This document shows, in pieces, positions 1 through 8,247 of a stretch of 64,000 nt of DNA. A program made the translations under genes and the position numbers. This stretch comes from Sinorhizobium fredii USDA 205 (lineage in GTDB: Bacteria; Pseudomonadota; Alphaproteobacteria; Rhizobiales; Rhizobiaceae), in assembly GCF_001461695.1 (NCBI RefSeq), contig NZ_AUTC01000199.1, positions 1 through 64,000 on the forward strand. Direction: 5' to 3'. Positions within the stretch are counted from its first letter, which is position 1. Every line of letters starts with the position of its first letter. The notes below the pieces were generated by a model, which did no database searches, was not told where the DNA came from, and was given only the letters and a program-made list of their open reading frames with translations.

Positions 1-105
1 GTCGAACTGATCGTGCCGATCGCCATGGAAGAGAAGCTGCGCTTCGCTATCCGTGAAGGCGGCCGCACCGTCGGCGCCGGCATCGTCGCCTCGATCGTCG
101 AGTAA
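1..105 (+). CDS. tuf: Elongation factor Tu, C-terminal end (partial)
   Basis: The window opens inside this gene; only 34 codons and the TAA stop are present. The tail, ending [13 protein letters not shown], is the conserved end of domain 3 of EF-Tu, the GTPase that delivers aminoacyl-tRNA to the ribosome. Its position just before rpsJ matches the usual join of the str and S10 operons. A hairpin with a T run follows, so at least part of transcription probably ends before rpsJ. Confidence 0.95.
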
Positions 106-110
106 CAACA

Positions 111-166
111 AAACGGCTTGAGCCGTTTCGGCAGGGACATGGTCGCCCATGTCCCTGCGATTTTTG
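111..166 (+). terminator. Tandem hairpins and terminator after tuf
   Basis: Two perfect inverted repeats lie back to back. The first (111-128) pairs AAACGGCT with AGCCGTTT around 2 bases. The second (131-158) pairs GCAGGGACATGG with CCATGTCCCTGC and is followed by GATTTTTG, the shape of an intrinsic terminator. It would separate the str operon from S10 or attenuate read-through into rpsJ. Confidence 0.75.
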
Positions 167-252
167 AAAGAAGCGGCTAAGCGAAACGAATTCAGAAGTT
201 TGAGTGTGTGCCGTCGAAAGGCACACGGGAAACACGAGCAAGGACAAGTCGA

Positions 253-561
253 ATGAACGGCCAGAATATCCGCATCCGCCTCAAGGCGTTTGATCACCGG
301 ATCCTCGATGCCTCCACGCGCGAAATCGTGTCGACGGCCAAGCGCACCGGTGCGAGTGTGCGCGGGCCCGTGCCGCTTCCGACCCGGATTGAAAAATTCA
401 CGGTCAACCGGTCGCCGCACGTCGACAAGAAGAGCCGCGAACAGTTCGAGATGCGCACCCACAAGCGCCTTCTCGATATCGTTGATCCGACCCCGCAGAC
501 GGTTGATGCGCTGATGAAGCTCGATCTGGCCGCCGGCGTCGACGTCGAGATCAAGCTCTAA
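253..561 (+). CDS. rpsJ: 30S ribosomal protein S10
   Basis: S10 is a 102-residue small-subunit protein of the 30S head; in enterobacteria it also acts as NusE in antitermination. The start [16 protein letters not shown] is the typical alphaproteobacterial form. The ATG at 253 is preceded by AAGGA about 8 bases upstream; the frame stays open upstream to 208 but that extension is not S10-like. It is the first gene of the S10 cluster, 123 bases before rplC. Confidence 0.98.
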
Positions 562-632
562 GAATCCCGGCGCAAGCCGAAATAACAAGGAAGGTACGTG
601 GAGTTTCTCCAACGGCTTCCAGGAACAGGAAA

Positions 633-658
633 CCGGAAGGTGCGGATGCACCGGACGG
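633..658 (+). promoter_or_regulatory. Possible leader stem-loop before rplC
   Basis: The 123-base gap between rpsJ and rplC contains GGTGC-GGAT-GCACC (639-652), flanked by CCG (633-635) and CGG (656-658) that can extend the stem. No T run follows, so it looks more like a leader structure than a terminator. No function can be assigned from the sequence. Confidence 0.3.
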
Positions 659-684
659 GAACCCTTAACAAGAGGCGTGAACCG

Positions 685-1371
685 ATGCGTTCAGGTGTGA
701 TTGCACAGAAAGTGGGAATGACCCGCGTCTACAACGACGCCGGTGAGCATATCCCGGTAACAGTTTTGCGGCTGGAGAACTGCCAGGTAGTGGCCCAGCG
801 CACGGAAGAAAAGAATGGCTACACCGCAGTTCAGCTGGGTGCCGGCCGTTCCAAGGTGAAGAACACGACGAAGGCTCTGCGCGGCCATTTCGCCGCTGCG
901 AGCGTCGAGCCGAAGGCGAAGCTCGTCGAGTTCCGCGTTACCGCTGACAACCTGATCGACATTGGCGCCGAACTGACGGCCAGCCATTTCGTCGCCGGCC
1001 AGCTGGTTGACGTCACCGGCACGACGATCGGTAAGGGTTTTGCCGGCGCCATCAAGCGCCATAACTTCGGCGGTCTGCGCGCCACGCACGGTGTATCGGT
1101 ATCGCACCGCTCGCATGGTTCGACCGGTTCCAACCAGGATCCGGGCCGCGTCTGGAAGGGCAAGCGCATGGCTGGTCACATGGGCCAGACCCGCGTCACC
1201 ACGCAGAACCTCGAAGTCGTATCGACCGACGAAGATCGCGGTCTGATCCTGGTCAAGGGCGCCGTTCCCGGCTCCAAGGGCGCATGGATCGTCGTCCGCG
1301 ACGCAATCAAGTCGGGCACTCCGGAAGGCGCACCGCGCCCGGCCGCTGTGCGCGCCGCAGAATCGAAGTAA
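685..1371 (+). CDS. rplC: 50S ribosomal protein L3
   Basis: L3 (228 residues) is an early-assembly large-subunit protein whose loop reaches toward the peptidyl-transferase centre. The ATG at 685 gives MRSGVIAQKVGMTR, the standard L3 N-terminus; an AGAGG element lies about 9 bases upstream. The frame is open back to 598 but those residues do not resemble L3. The central GRVWKGKRMAGHMG stretch is typical of the family. rplD follows 12 bases after the stop. Confidence 0.98.
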   Translation: MRSGVIAQKVGMTRVYNDAGEHIPVTVLRLENCQVVAQRTEEKNGYTAVQLGAGRSKVKNTTKALRGHFAAASVEPKAKLVEFRVTADNLIDIGAELTASHFVAGQLVDVTGTTIGKGFAGAIKRHNFGGLRATHGVSVSHRSHGSTGSNQDPGRVWKGKRMAGHMGQTRVTTQNLEVVSTDEDRGLILVKGAVPGSKGAWIVVRDAIKSGTPEGAPRPAAVRAAESK

Positions 1372-1383
1372 GGGAGCCGAATA

Positions 1384-2004
1384 ATGGATCTCACCGTCAA
1401 AACCCTCGAGGGCAAGGACGCGGGAAAGGTTTCCCTTTCTGACGCCATTTTCGGCCTCGAACCCCGTGAAGACATCATCGCCCGCGTCATCCGCTGGCAG
1501 CTCGCCAAGCGCCAGCAGGGCACGCACAAGGCCAAGGGCCGCGCTGAAGTCGCCCGCACCGGCGCCAAGATGTACAAGCAGAAGGGTACGGGCCGCGCCC
1601 GCCACCACTCCGCTCGTGCTCCGCAGTTCCGCGGCGGTGGCAAGGCCCATGGTCCGGTCGTCCGCAGCCATGCGCACGATCTTCCGAAGAAGATCCGCGC
1701 GCTCGGTCTGCGCCACGCGCTGTCGGCCAAGCTGAAGGCTGAAGAGATCATCGTCCTCGACGATCTCGTCGCCAATGAAGCAAAGACGAAGGCGCTCGCC
1801 GGCGCATTCGCCTCGCTCGGCCTCACCAACGCTCTGATCATCGGCGGCGCCGAAATCGAGAGCAACTTCAAGCTCGCAGCCCAGAACATCCCGAACGTGG
1901 ACGTTCTGCCGGTTCAGGGCATCAACGTTTACGACATTCTGCGCCGTGGCAAGCTCGTGCTTTCCAAGGCAGCCGTGGAAGCTCTGGAGGAGCGGTTCAA
2001 ATGA
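1384..2004 (+). CDS. rplD: 50S ribosomal protein L4
   Basis: L4 is a 206-residue 23S rRNA-binding protein lining the exit tunnel. The long basic loop with KQKGTGRARHHSARAPQFRG near residues 63-83 is the L4 signature. In E. coli L4 represses its own operon; whether that holds here is not visible. The stop overlaps the rplW start in ATGA, which suggests translational coupling. Confidence 0.98.
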   Translation: MDLTVKTLEGKDAGKVSLSDAIFGLEPREDIIARVIRWQLAKRQQGTHKAKGRAEVARTGAKMYKQKGTGRARHHSARAPQFRGGGKAHGPVVRSHAHDLPKKIRALGLRHALSAKLKAEEIIVLDDLVANEAKTKALAGAFASLGLTNALIIGGAEIESNFKLAAQNIPNVDVLPVQGINVYDILRRGKLVLSKAAVEALEERFK

Positions 2005-2294
2005 CGGATCTTCGCCACTACGACGTGATCGTGTCTCCCTCGATCACCGAAAAGTCGACGCTGGTTTCCGAACAGAACCAGGTCGTCTTCAACGTCGCCA
2101 AGGGCGCTTCGAAGCCTGAGATCAAGGCTGCAGTCGAAGCCCTGTTCGGCGTCAAGGTCACGGCCGTGAACACGCTCGTCCGCAAGGGTAAGCTGAAGCG
2201 CTTCCGCGGCTTCGCCGGAAAGCAGAAGGACGTCAAGAAGGCGATCATCACGCTCGCCGAAGGTCAGTCCATCGACGTCTCGACCGGTCTCTAA
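2001..2294 (+). CDS. rplW: 50S ribosomal protein L23
   Basis: L23 (97 residues) sits at the tunnel exit and is the docking site for trigger factor and SRP in bacteria. The sequence starts MTDLRHYDVIVSPSITEKST and carries the usual VNTLVRKGKLKRFRG loop. It overlaps rplD by 4 bases, with its Shine-Dalgarno GGAG inside the rplD end. Confidence 0.98.
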   Translation: MTDLRHYDVIVSPSITEKSTLVSEQNQVVFNVAKGASKPEIKAAVEALFGVKVTAVNTLVRKGKLKRFRGFAGKQKDVKKAIITLAEGQSIDVSTGL

Positions 2295-2337
2295 CGGATA
2301 GGCCCATTAGGGTAAAAACCCAAAAGGGAACAAGAAA

Positions 2338-3174
2338 ATGGCATTGAAAAGTTTCAATCCGACGACGCCGAGCCAGCGCCAGCTGGTCATCGTGGACCGG
2401 GCCGGCCTCTACAAGGGCAAGCCGGTCAAGACGCTGACCGAGGGCCTGTCCTCCAAGGGCGGTCGCAACAACCTGGGCCGCATCACCGTTCGCTTCCAGG
2501 GCGGTGGTCACAAGCGGACCTACCGTCTGGTCGACTTCAAGCGTCGCAAGTTCGACGTCGAGGGCACGGTCGAGCGTCTGGAATATGACCCGAACCGCAC
2601 CGCCTTCATCGCGCTCGTCAGCTACGCCGACGGCGAACAGGCCTATATCCTGGCGCCGCAGCGTCTTGCCGCCGGCGACAAGGTCATCGCTTCGGACAAG
2701 GCTGTCGACGTCAAGCCCGGCAACACCATGCCGCTGCAGTTCATCCCGGTCGGCTCCATCATCCACAACGTGGAAATGAAGCCGGGCAAGGGCGGCCAGA
2801 TCGCTCGCTCCGCCGGGACCTATGCGCAGCTCGTCGGTCGCGACCAGGGCATGGCGATCCTTCGCCTGAACTCGGGCGAGCAGCGCCTCGTGCACGGCTC
2901 TTGCCTTGCATCGATCGGTGCTGTATCGAACCCCGATCACGGCAACATCAATGACGGTAAGGCTGGCCGTTCGCGTTGGCGCGGCAAGCGTCCGCACGTA
3001 CGCGGCGTCGTCATGAACCCGGTTGACCATCCGCACGGCGGTGGTGAAGGCCGCACCTCCGGTGGCCGCCACCCGGTAACCCCGTGGGGCAAGCCGACGA
3101 AGGGCAAGCGCACGCGCTCCAACAAGTCGACCGACAAGTTCATCATGCGCTCGCGCCATCAGCGCAAGAAGTAA
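2338..3174 (+). CDS. rplB: 50S ribosomal protein L2
   Basis: L2 (278 residues) is a primary 23S rRNA-binding protein needed for subunit association and peptidyl transfer. The start MALKSFNPTTPSQRQLV and the C-terminal MNPVDHPHGGGEGR motif, with its conserved histidine, identify it. It follows rplW after 43 bases and has a GGGAA element before the ATG. Confidence 0.98.
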   Translation: MALKSFNPTTPSQRQLVIVDRAGLYKGKPVKTLTEGLSSKGGRNNLGRITVRFQGGGHKRTYRLVDFKRRKFDVEGTVERLEYDPNRTAFIALVSYADGEQAYILAPQRLAAGDKVIASDKAVDVKPGNTMPLQFIPVGSIIHNVEMKPGKGGQIARSAGTYAQLVGRDQGMAILRLNSGEQRLVHGSCLASIGAVSNPDHGNINDGKAGRSRWRGKRPHVRGVVMNPVDHPHGGGEGRTSGGRHPVTPWGKPTKGKRTRSNKSTDKFIMRSRHQRKK

Positions 3175-3189
3175 GAGAGGAAGTCTCAA

Positions 3190-3468
3190 GTGGCTCGTTC
3201 AGTTTGGAAAGGTCCGTTTGTTGACGGCTATCTTCTCAAGAAGGCTGAGAAGGTCCGCGAAGGCGGTCGCAACGAAGTGATCAAGATGTGGAGCCGCCGC
3301 TCCACGATCCTTCCGCAATTCGTTGGTCTGACCTTCGGCGTCTACAACGGCAACAAGCATGTTCCCGTCTCCGTGTCCGAGGAAATGGTCGGTCACAAGT
3401 TCGGTGAATTCGCTCCGACCCGGACCTATTATGGTCATGGCGCGGACAAGAAGGCGAAGAGGAAGTAA
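3190..3468 (+). CDS. rpsS: 30S ribosomal protein S19
   Basis: S19 (92 residues) forms the 30S head complex with S13 and contacts the A-site tRNA region. The start codon is GTG at 3190, giving [15 protein letters not shown]; it is preceded by GAGAGGAAG. No in-frame ATG lies nearby. It is 15 bases after rplB and 2 bases before rplV, within a tightly packed operon. Confidence 0.97.
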
Positions 3469-3470
3469 CA

Positions 3471-3860
3471 ATGGGCAAGGCAAAAGCCGAACGCCGGCTG
3501 AAGGATAATGAGGCGCAGGCCATTGCGCGCACGATCCGCGTCAGCCCCCAGAAGCTCAACCTCGTTGCTGCGCTGATCCGCGGCAAGAAGGTCGACCGCG
3601 CTCTGGCCGAACTCGAGTTCTCCCGCAAGCGCATTGCAGGCACCGTCAAGAAGACGCTTGAATCTGCGATCGCAAATGCCGAGAACAACCACGATCTCGA
3701 CGTTGATTCGCTCATCGTCGCGGAAGCTTACGTTGGCAAGTCGATCGTCATGAAGCGCTTCCACGCCCGTGGTCGCGGCCGTGCATCGCGCGTCGAAAAG
3801 CCGTTCTCGCACTTGACGATCGTTGTTCGTGAAGTGGAAGCCAAAGGGGAGGCCGCATAA
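3471..3860 (+). CDS. rplV: 50S ribosomal protein L22
   Basis: L22 (129 residues) lines the exit tunnel constriction; changes in its hairpin are known to affect macrolide sensitivity. The start MGKAKAERRLKDNEAQAIAR and the conserved RFHARGRGRASRVEKPFSH hairpin are present with no visible disruption. The last base of its stop is the first base of rpsC. Confidence 0.97.
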   Translation: MGKAKAERRLKDNEAQAIARTIRVSPQKLNLVAALIRGKKVDRALAELEFSRKRIAGTVKKTLESAIANAENNHDLDVDSLIVAEAYVGKSIVMKRFHARGRGRASRVEKPFSHLTIVVREVEAKGEAA

Positions 3861-4573
3861 TGGGCCAGAAGATTAATCCGATCGGTTTCCGTCTCGGCAT
3901 CAACCGGACCTGGGACAGCCGTTGGTTCGCGGACAACGCCGAATACGGCCAGCTGCTGCACGAAGACCTGAAGATCCGCGCCTACCTGATGGAAGAGCTG
4001 AAGGCTGCCGGTATCGCCAAGGTCGTGATCGAGCGTCCGCACAAGAAGTGCCGGGTGACGATCCACTCGGCCCGTCCGGGTCTGATCATCGGCAAGAAGG
4101 GCGCCGACATCGAAAAGCTCCGCAAGAAGCTTTCCGAAATGACCAACTCGGAAACGCACCTCAACATCGTTGAAGTGCGCAAGCCCGAAGTCGACGCAAC
4201 GCTCGTTGCCCAGTCGATCGCCCAGCAGCTCGAGCGCCGCGTGGCTTTCCGCCGTGCGATGAAGCGCGCTGTTCAGTCGGCGATGCGTCTTGGCGCCGAA
4301 GGCATCAAGATCACCTGCGCCGGCCGCCTCGGTGGCGCGGAAATCGCCCGTACCGAATGGTACCGCGAAGGCCGCGTTCCGCTGCACACGCTGCGGGCGG
4401 ACATCGACTACGGCACGGCCGAAGCTGAAACCGCCTTCGGCATCTGCGGCGTCAAGGTCTGGATCTTCAAGGGTGAAATCCTCGAGCACGATCCGATGGC
4501 TTCCGAGCGCCGCGCGACCGAGAGTGATAACCAGGGCGGTGGCGGTCGCGACCGTCGTCGTGACAACGCGTAA
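3860..4573 (+). CDS. rpsC: 30S ribosomal protein S3
   Basis: S3 (237 residues) lies at the mRNA entry channel and takes part in the ribosomal helicase. The KH domain GXXG-type motif is visible as LIIGKKGADIEKLRK. The N-terminus MGQKINPIGFRLGINRTWDS is classical. The C-terminal tail is Gly/Arg-rich, as is common in alphaproteobacteria. It overlaps rplV by one base and is followed by rplP after 38 bases. Confidence 0.98.
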   Translation: MGQKINPIGFRLGINRTWDSRWFADNAEYGQLLHEDLKIRAYLMEELKAAGIAKVVIERPHKKCRVTIHSARPGLIIGKKGADIEKLRKKLSEMTNSETHLNIVEVRKPEVDATLVAQSIAQQLERRVAFRRAMKRAVQSAMRLGAEGIKITCAGRLGGAEIARTEWYREGRVPLHTLRADIDYGTAEAETAFGICGVKVWIFKGEILEHDPMASERRATESDNQGGGGRDRRRDNA

Positions 4574-4611
4574 CATACGCGCGTGGCAGCCAATATCGGA
4601 GAAGTAAAAAA

Positions 4612-5025
4612 ATGTTGCAGCCAAAGCGTACGAAGTATCGCAAGCAATTCAAGGGCCGCATCAAGGGCGTTGCCAAGGGCGGTTCTGATCTCGCCTTCGG
4701 CGAATTCGGCCTGAAGGCTCAGGAACCGAACCGCGTCAATGCGCGCGAGATCGAGGCGGCTCGCCGTGCGATCACCCGGCACATGAAGCGCGCCGGCCGC
4801 GTCTGGATCCGCGTGTTCCCGGACGTTCCGGTCACAGCCAAGCCCACCGAAGTCCGCATGGGTAAGGGTAAGGGCTCGGTCGAATACTGGGCATGCAAGG
4901 TCAAGCCCGGCCGTATGATGTTCGAGATCGATGGTGTCAACGAAGAACTTGCTCGTGAGGCACTTCGTCTTGGCGCTGCCAAGCTCTCTGTCAAGACGCG
5001 CTTCGTGCAGCGTATCGCAGAGTAA
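4612..5025 (+). CDS. rplP: 50S ribosomal protein L16
   Basis: L16 (137 residues) helps position A-site tRNA on the 50S subunit. The start MLQPKRTKYRKQFKGR and the VRMGKGKGSVEYWACKVKPG motif are diagnostic. The next gene, rpmC, begins 12 bases beyond the stop and uses an AAGGAG that overlaps the end of this gene. Confidence 0.98.
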   Translation: MLQPKRTKYRKQFKGRIKGVAKGGSDLAFGEFGLKAQEPNRVNAREIEAARRAITRHMKRAGRVWIRVFPDVPVTAKPTEVRMGKGKGSVEYWACKVKPGRMMFEIDGVNEELAREALRLGAAKLSVKTRFVQRIAE

Positions 5026-5037
5026 GGAGTGAAGCTC

Positions 5038-5238
5038 ATGAAAGCCGCAGATGTTCGCGCTCTGAGCGCCGACCAACTCAAGGAAGAGCTCGCCAAGCTG
5101 AAGAAGGAGCAGTTCAACCTGCGCTTCCAGAAGGCTACCGGCCAGCTCGAAAAGTCTTCGCGTATCGACGAAGTCCGCAAGGACATCGCACGCATCAAAA
5201 CCATTGCCCGCCAGAAGGCGGCAGAAGCCAAGGCCTAA
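5038..5238 (+). CDS. rpmC: 50S ribosomal protein L29
   Basis: L29 (66 residues) is a two-helix protein near the tunnel exit, next to L23. I chose the ATG at 5038 because AAGGAG (5024-5029) sits 8 bases upstream and MKAADVRALSADQL is the usual family start; a GTG at 5029 would add three residues but lies on top of that Shine-Dalgarno sequence. It is 12 bases before rpsQ. Confidence 0.96.
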   Translation: MKAADVRALSADQLKEELAKLKKEQFNLRFQKATGQLEKSSRIDEVRKDIARIKTIARQKAAEAKA

Positions 5239-5250
5239 GGACCAGAATAA

Positions 5251-5487
5251 ATGCCGAAACGCATTCTGCAGGGCACCGTCGTCAGCGACAAGAACGACAA
5301 GACCGTCGTCGTCAAGGTCGAGCGCCGCTTTGCGCACCCGATCCTCCAGAAGACCGTGCGTCGTTCCAAGAAGTACAAGGCTCACGACGAGAACAACCAG
5401 TTCAAGGTCGGTGATGTCGTTTCCATCGAGGAATGCGCACCGATCTCCAAGGACAAGCGCTGGACGGTGGTTGCCGCCCAGGCTTGA
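5251..5487 (+). CDS. rpsQ: 30S ribosomal protein S17
   Basis: S17 (78 residues) is a primary 16S rRNA-binding OB-fold protein. The start MPKRILQGTVVSDKNDKTVV and the motif KYKAHDENN are standard. It closes the S10 segment; a 178-base gap with an intrinsic-terminator-like hairpin separates it from rplN. Confidence 0.97.
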   Translation: MPKRILQGTVVSDKNDKTVVVKVERRFAHPILQKTVRRSKKYKAHDENNQFKVGDVVSIEECAPISKDKRWTVVAAQA

Positions 5488-5561
5488 TTTGTGCAGGTTT
5501 TGCCCGCCGGACCCTTGCGTCTTGGGCAAATATCTGTATGAAGCACGCAATTAAAGCTGAG

Positions 5562-5592
5562 GAACGCTCGAGTCCGGGCGTTCTTTTGCTTT
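5562..5592 (+). terminator. Terminator-like hairpin between S10 and spc segments
   Basis: GAACGCTCG (5562-5570) pairs with CGGGCGTTC (5575-5583) over 9 bases with one G-U pair and a 4-base loop, followed by TTTTGCTTTG. This is the form of an intrinsic terminator or attenuator inside the ribosomal cluster, in a 178-base gap where adjacent genes are otherwise tightly spaced. Confidence 0.65.
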
Positions 5593-5665
5593 GAGATGAG
5601 CACAATAAGCCGGGCGAGGGGGTCTCGACCCAACCGGCCTGGTAACAACAAGAAGGCGACCTGAC

Positions 5666-6034
5666 ATGATTCAGATGCAAACAAACCTCGACGTGGCGGA
5701 TAATTCCGGCGCACGTCGTGTCATGTGCATCAAGGTGCTGGGCGGCTCCAAGCGCAAGTACGCGTCGATCGGCGACATCATTGTCGTTTCGATCAAGGAA
5801 GCCATTCCGCGCGGCCGCGTGAAGAAGGGTGATGTCATGAAGGCCGTTGTCGTTCGCACCGCGAAGGACATCCGCCGTCCGGATGGCAGCGTCATCCGTT
5901 TCGACACCAACGCAGCCGTACTTATCGACAACAAGAAAGAGCCGATCGGCACCCGTATCTTCGGACCGGTTCCGCGCGAACTGCGCGCCAAGAACCACAT
6001 GAAGATCATCTCGCTGGCTCCGGAAGTCCTCTAA
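5666..6034 (+). CDS. rplN: 50S ribosomal protein L14
   Basis: L14 (122 residues) lies at the subunit interface. The N-terminus MIQMQTNLDVADNSGARRVM matches the family closely. It is the first gene of the spc segment and follows the hairpin at 5562-5592, so it may have its own promoter in the 5488-5665 gap, although I could not find a convincing one. Confidence 0.98.
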   Translation: MIQMQTNLDVADNSGARRVMCIKVLGGSKRKYASIGDIIVVSIKEAIPRGRVKKGDVMKAVVVRTAKDIRRPDGSVIRFDTNAAVLIDNKKEPIGTRIFGPVPRELRAKNHMKIISLAPEVL

Positions 6035-6048
6035 GGGAGCGTTGAGAG

Positions 6049-6360
6049 ATGCAGAAGATTCGCAAGGGCGACAAGGTCGTCGTACTCACCGGTAAGGACA
6101 AGGGCCGCACCGGCGAGGTCATCCAGGTCATGCCGAAGGAAGACCGGGCCGTGGTGCGCGGCGTCAACGTGGTGAAGCGCCACCAGCGCCAGACCCAGAA
6201 CCAGGAAGCCGGCATTATCAGCAAGGAAGCCCCGATCCACCTTTCGAACATCGCGATCGCCGATCCGAAGGACGGCAAGCCGACCCGCGTTGGCTTCAAG
6301 ATCGACGGTGAAAAGAAGGTCCGCGTGGCCAAGCGTTCGGGAGAAGTGATCGATGGCTAA
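6049..6360 (+). CDS. rplX: 50S ribosomal protein L24
   Basis: L24 (103 residues) nucleates 50S assembly. The KOW motif region KIRKGDKVVVLTGKDKGR at the N-terminus identifies it. Its end overlaps the start of rplE by 8 bases, consistent with coupled translation. Confidence 0.97.
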   Translation: MQKIRKGDKVVVLTGKDKGRTGEVIQVMPKEDRAVVRGVNVVKRHQRQTQNQEAGIISKEAPIHLSNIAIADPKDGKPTRVGFKIDGEKKVRVAKRSGEVIDG

Positions 6361-6910
6361 GACCGCTTATGAGCCGCGGCTCAAGAAGGAATATGTAGAG
6401 CGCATCCGCAAGGCGATGCAGGAGAAGTTCTCCTACGCCAACGAAATGCAGATCCCGCGCCTCGACAAGATCGTCATCAACATGGGTGTTGGCGAAGCGA
6501 CCGGCGATTCCAAGAAGCCGTCCGTTGCTGCTGCCGACCTCGCAGCGATTGCCGGCCAGAAGCCGGTGATCACCCGCGCTCGCAACTCCATCGCTGGCTT
6601 CAAGCTTCGCGAAGGCATGCCGATTGGTGCCAAGGTTACCCTGCGCGGCGTTCGGATGTATGAGTTCCTGGATCGTCTCGTGAACATCGCTTTGCCGCGT
6701 GTTCGCGACTTCCGCGGCCTCAACCCGAAGTCCTTCGATGGTCGTGGCAACTTCGCCATGGGCATCAAGGAGCACATTGTGTTCCCTGAGATCAACTACG
6801 ACAAGGTTGATCAGATGTGGGGCATGGACATCATCGTTTGCACGACGGCATCTAACGACGACGAAGCGCGCGCTCTGCTTGCAGAGTTCAACTTCCCGTT
6901 CCGTCAGTAA
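6353..6910 (+). CDS. rplE: 50S ribosomal protein L5
   Basis: L5 (185 residues) binds 5S rRNA and contacts P-site tRNA. The motif RLDKIVINMGVGEA and the LRGVRMYEFLDRL stretch are characteristic. It overlaps rplX at its start and is followed by rpsN after 34 bases. Confidence 0.98.
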   Translation: MAKTAYEPRLKKEYVERIRKAMQEKFSYANEMQIPRLDKIVINMGVGEATGDSKKPSVAAADLAAIAGQKPVITRARNSIAGFKLREGMPIGAKVTLRGVRMYEFLDRLVNIALPRVRDFRGLNPKSFDGRGNFAMGIKEHIVFPEINYDKVDQMWGMDIIVCTTASNDDEARALLAEFNFPFRQ

Positions 6911-6944
6911 TCCGTAACGACAAGCGTAAAGAAGGATAACTGTT

Positions 6945-7250
6945 ATGGCGAAAACGAGCGCAGTTGAAAAGAACAAGCGCCGCCGCAAACTGGTTGCCGG
7001 ACAAGCCGCTAAGCGTGCGGCCCTCAAGGCAATCATCATGAACCAGTCTTTGCCGATCGAAGAGCGGTTCAAGGCCACCCTCAAGCTGGCAGAACTGCCG
7101 CGCGATGGTTCGAAGACCCGCATCCGCAACCGTTGCGAAGTCACCGGCCGTCCGCGCGCCTACTATCGCAAGCTTCGCATGTCGCGTATCGCGCTTCGCG
7201 AACTCGGCAATCTCGGCAAGGTGCCGGGCATCGTCAAGTCGAGCTGGTAA
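6945..7250 (+). CDS. rpsN: 30S ribosomal protein S14 (zinc-free long form)
   Basis: S14 (101 residues) belongs to the 30S head. The 101-residue length and the absence of the CxxC pairs of short zinc-binding S14 mark it as the zinc-independent form. The C-terminal half carries RNRCEVTGRPRAYYRKLRMS. An AGAAGGA element precedes the ATG. rpsH follows after 12 bases. Confidence 0.97.
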   Translation: MAKTSAVEKNKRRRKLVAGQAAKRAALKAIIMNQSLPIEERFKATLKLAELPRDGSKTRIRNRCEVTGRPRAYYRKLRMSRIALRELGNLGKVPGIVKSSW

Positions 7251-7262
7251 GGAGACGGGTAC

Positions 7263-7661
7263 ATGGCAATGACTGATCCTTTGGGCGATATGCTCACCCG
7301 TATCCGCAACGGTGCTGCTCGCCGCAAGTCCAGCGTTTCGACGCCGGCTTCCAAGCTGCGCGCACGCGTTCTGGATGTCCTTCAGGCCGAAGGCTATATC
7401 CGCGGATACTCTGAAGTCGAATTCGGCAACGGCAAGGCCGAGCTGAACATCGAACTGAAATACTACGAAGGCGCTTCCGTGATCCGTGAGATCGCGCGCG
7501 TCTCCAAGCCGGGCCGCCGGGTCTATGTCTCGGTCAAGTCCATTCCGCAGGTCGCGAACGGCCTCGGCATCACCATCCTTTCGACCCCGAAGGGCGTGAT
7601 GGCCGATCACCAGGCACGCGAACAGAATGTTGGTGGCGAGCTTCTTTGCTCGGTCTTCTAA
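7263..7661 (+). CDS. rpsH: 30S ribosomal protein S8
   Basis: S8 (132 residues) binds the central domain of 16S rRNA and in E. coli is the translational repressor of the spc operon. The start MAMTDPLGDMLTRIRNG and the final GGELLCSVF are typical. It is 12 bases after rpsN and 40 bases before rplF. Confidence 0.98.
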   Translation: MAMTDPLGDMLTRIRNGAARRKSSVSTPASKLRARVLDVLQAEGYIRGYSEVEFGNGKAELNIELKYYEGASVIREIARVSKPGRRVYVSVKSIPQVANGLGITILSTPKGVMADHQAREQNVGGELLCSVF

Positions 7662-7701
7662 GACCGGGCAGGATCTCCATGACGAACAGACAGGTATAAA
7701 A

Positions 7702-8235
7702 ATGTCTCGTATCGGTAAGAAACCCGTTCAGGTTCCGGCAGGCGTCACGGCTAGCGTTGATGGCCAGAAGGTAACGGCGAAGGGTCCGAAGGGCGAACTG
7801 TTCTTCGTCGCAAACGACGAAGTTTCGGTAAAGCTCGAAAACAATGCGGTTGTGGTTCAGCCGCTCAATGAAAGCAAGGATGCTCGTGCTAAGTGGGGCA
7901 TGTCCCGCACGATGGTCGAGAACATCTTCAAGGGCGTCAAGGACGGCTACGAGCGCAAGCTCGAGATCAACGGCGTCGGCTACCGTGCTTCGATGCAGGG
8001 CAAGAACCTGCAGCTGGCGCTCGGTTTCAGCCATGACGTCGTCTACCAGACGCCGGAAGGCATCACGATCGCTGTGCCGAAGCCGACGGAAATCGTCGTT
8101 TCCGGCATCAACAAACAGCAGGTCGGCCAGGTTGCCGCGGAAATCCGCGAATACCGCGGCCCCGAGCCCTACAAGGGCAAGGGCGTCAAGTATGCCGGAG
8201 AGCGGATTGTCCGCAAAGAAGGCAAGAAGAAGTAA
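7702..8235 (+). CDS. rplF: 50S ribosomal protein L6
   Basis: L6 (177 residues) sits near the sarcin-ricin loop. I chose the ATG at 7702 because it gives MSRIGKKPVQVPAGV, the normal L6 start; the frame is open back into rpsH (7627) but those codons are unrelated. The C-terminal PEPYKGKGVKYAGE signature is present. Confidence 0.97.
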   Translation: MSRIGKKPVQVPAGVTASVDGQKVTAKGPKGELFFVANDEVSVKLENNAVVVQPLNESKDARAKWGMSRTMVENIFKGVKDGYERKLEINGVGYRASMQGKNLQLALGFSHDVVYQTPEGITIAVPKPTEIVVSGINKQQVGQVAAEIREYRGPEPYKGKGVKYAGERIVRKEGKKK

Positions 8236-8247
8236 GGATCACGCGAA

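Noticed and set aside
5514..5542. CTTGCG-N17-TATGAA as a promoter for rplN
   Set aside because: The -10 does not match CTATAT, and the element lies upstream of the terminator-like hairpin at 5562-5592.
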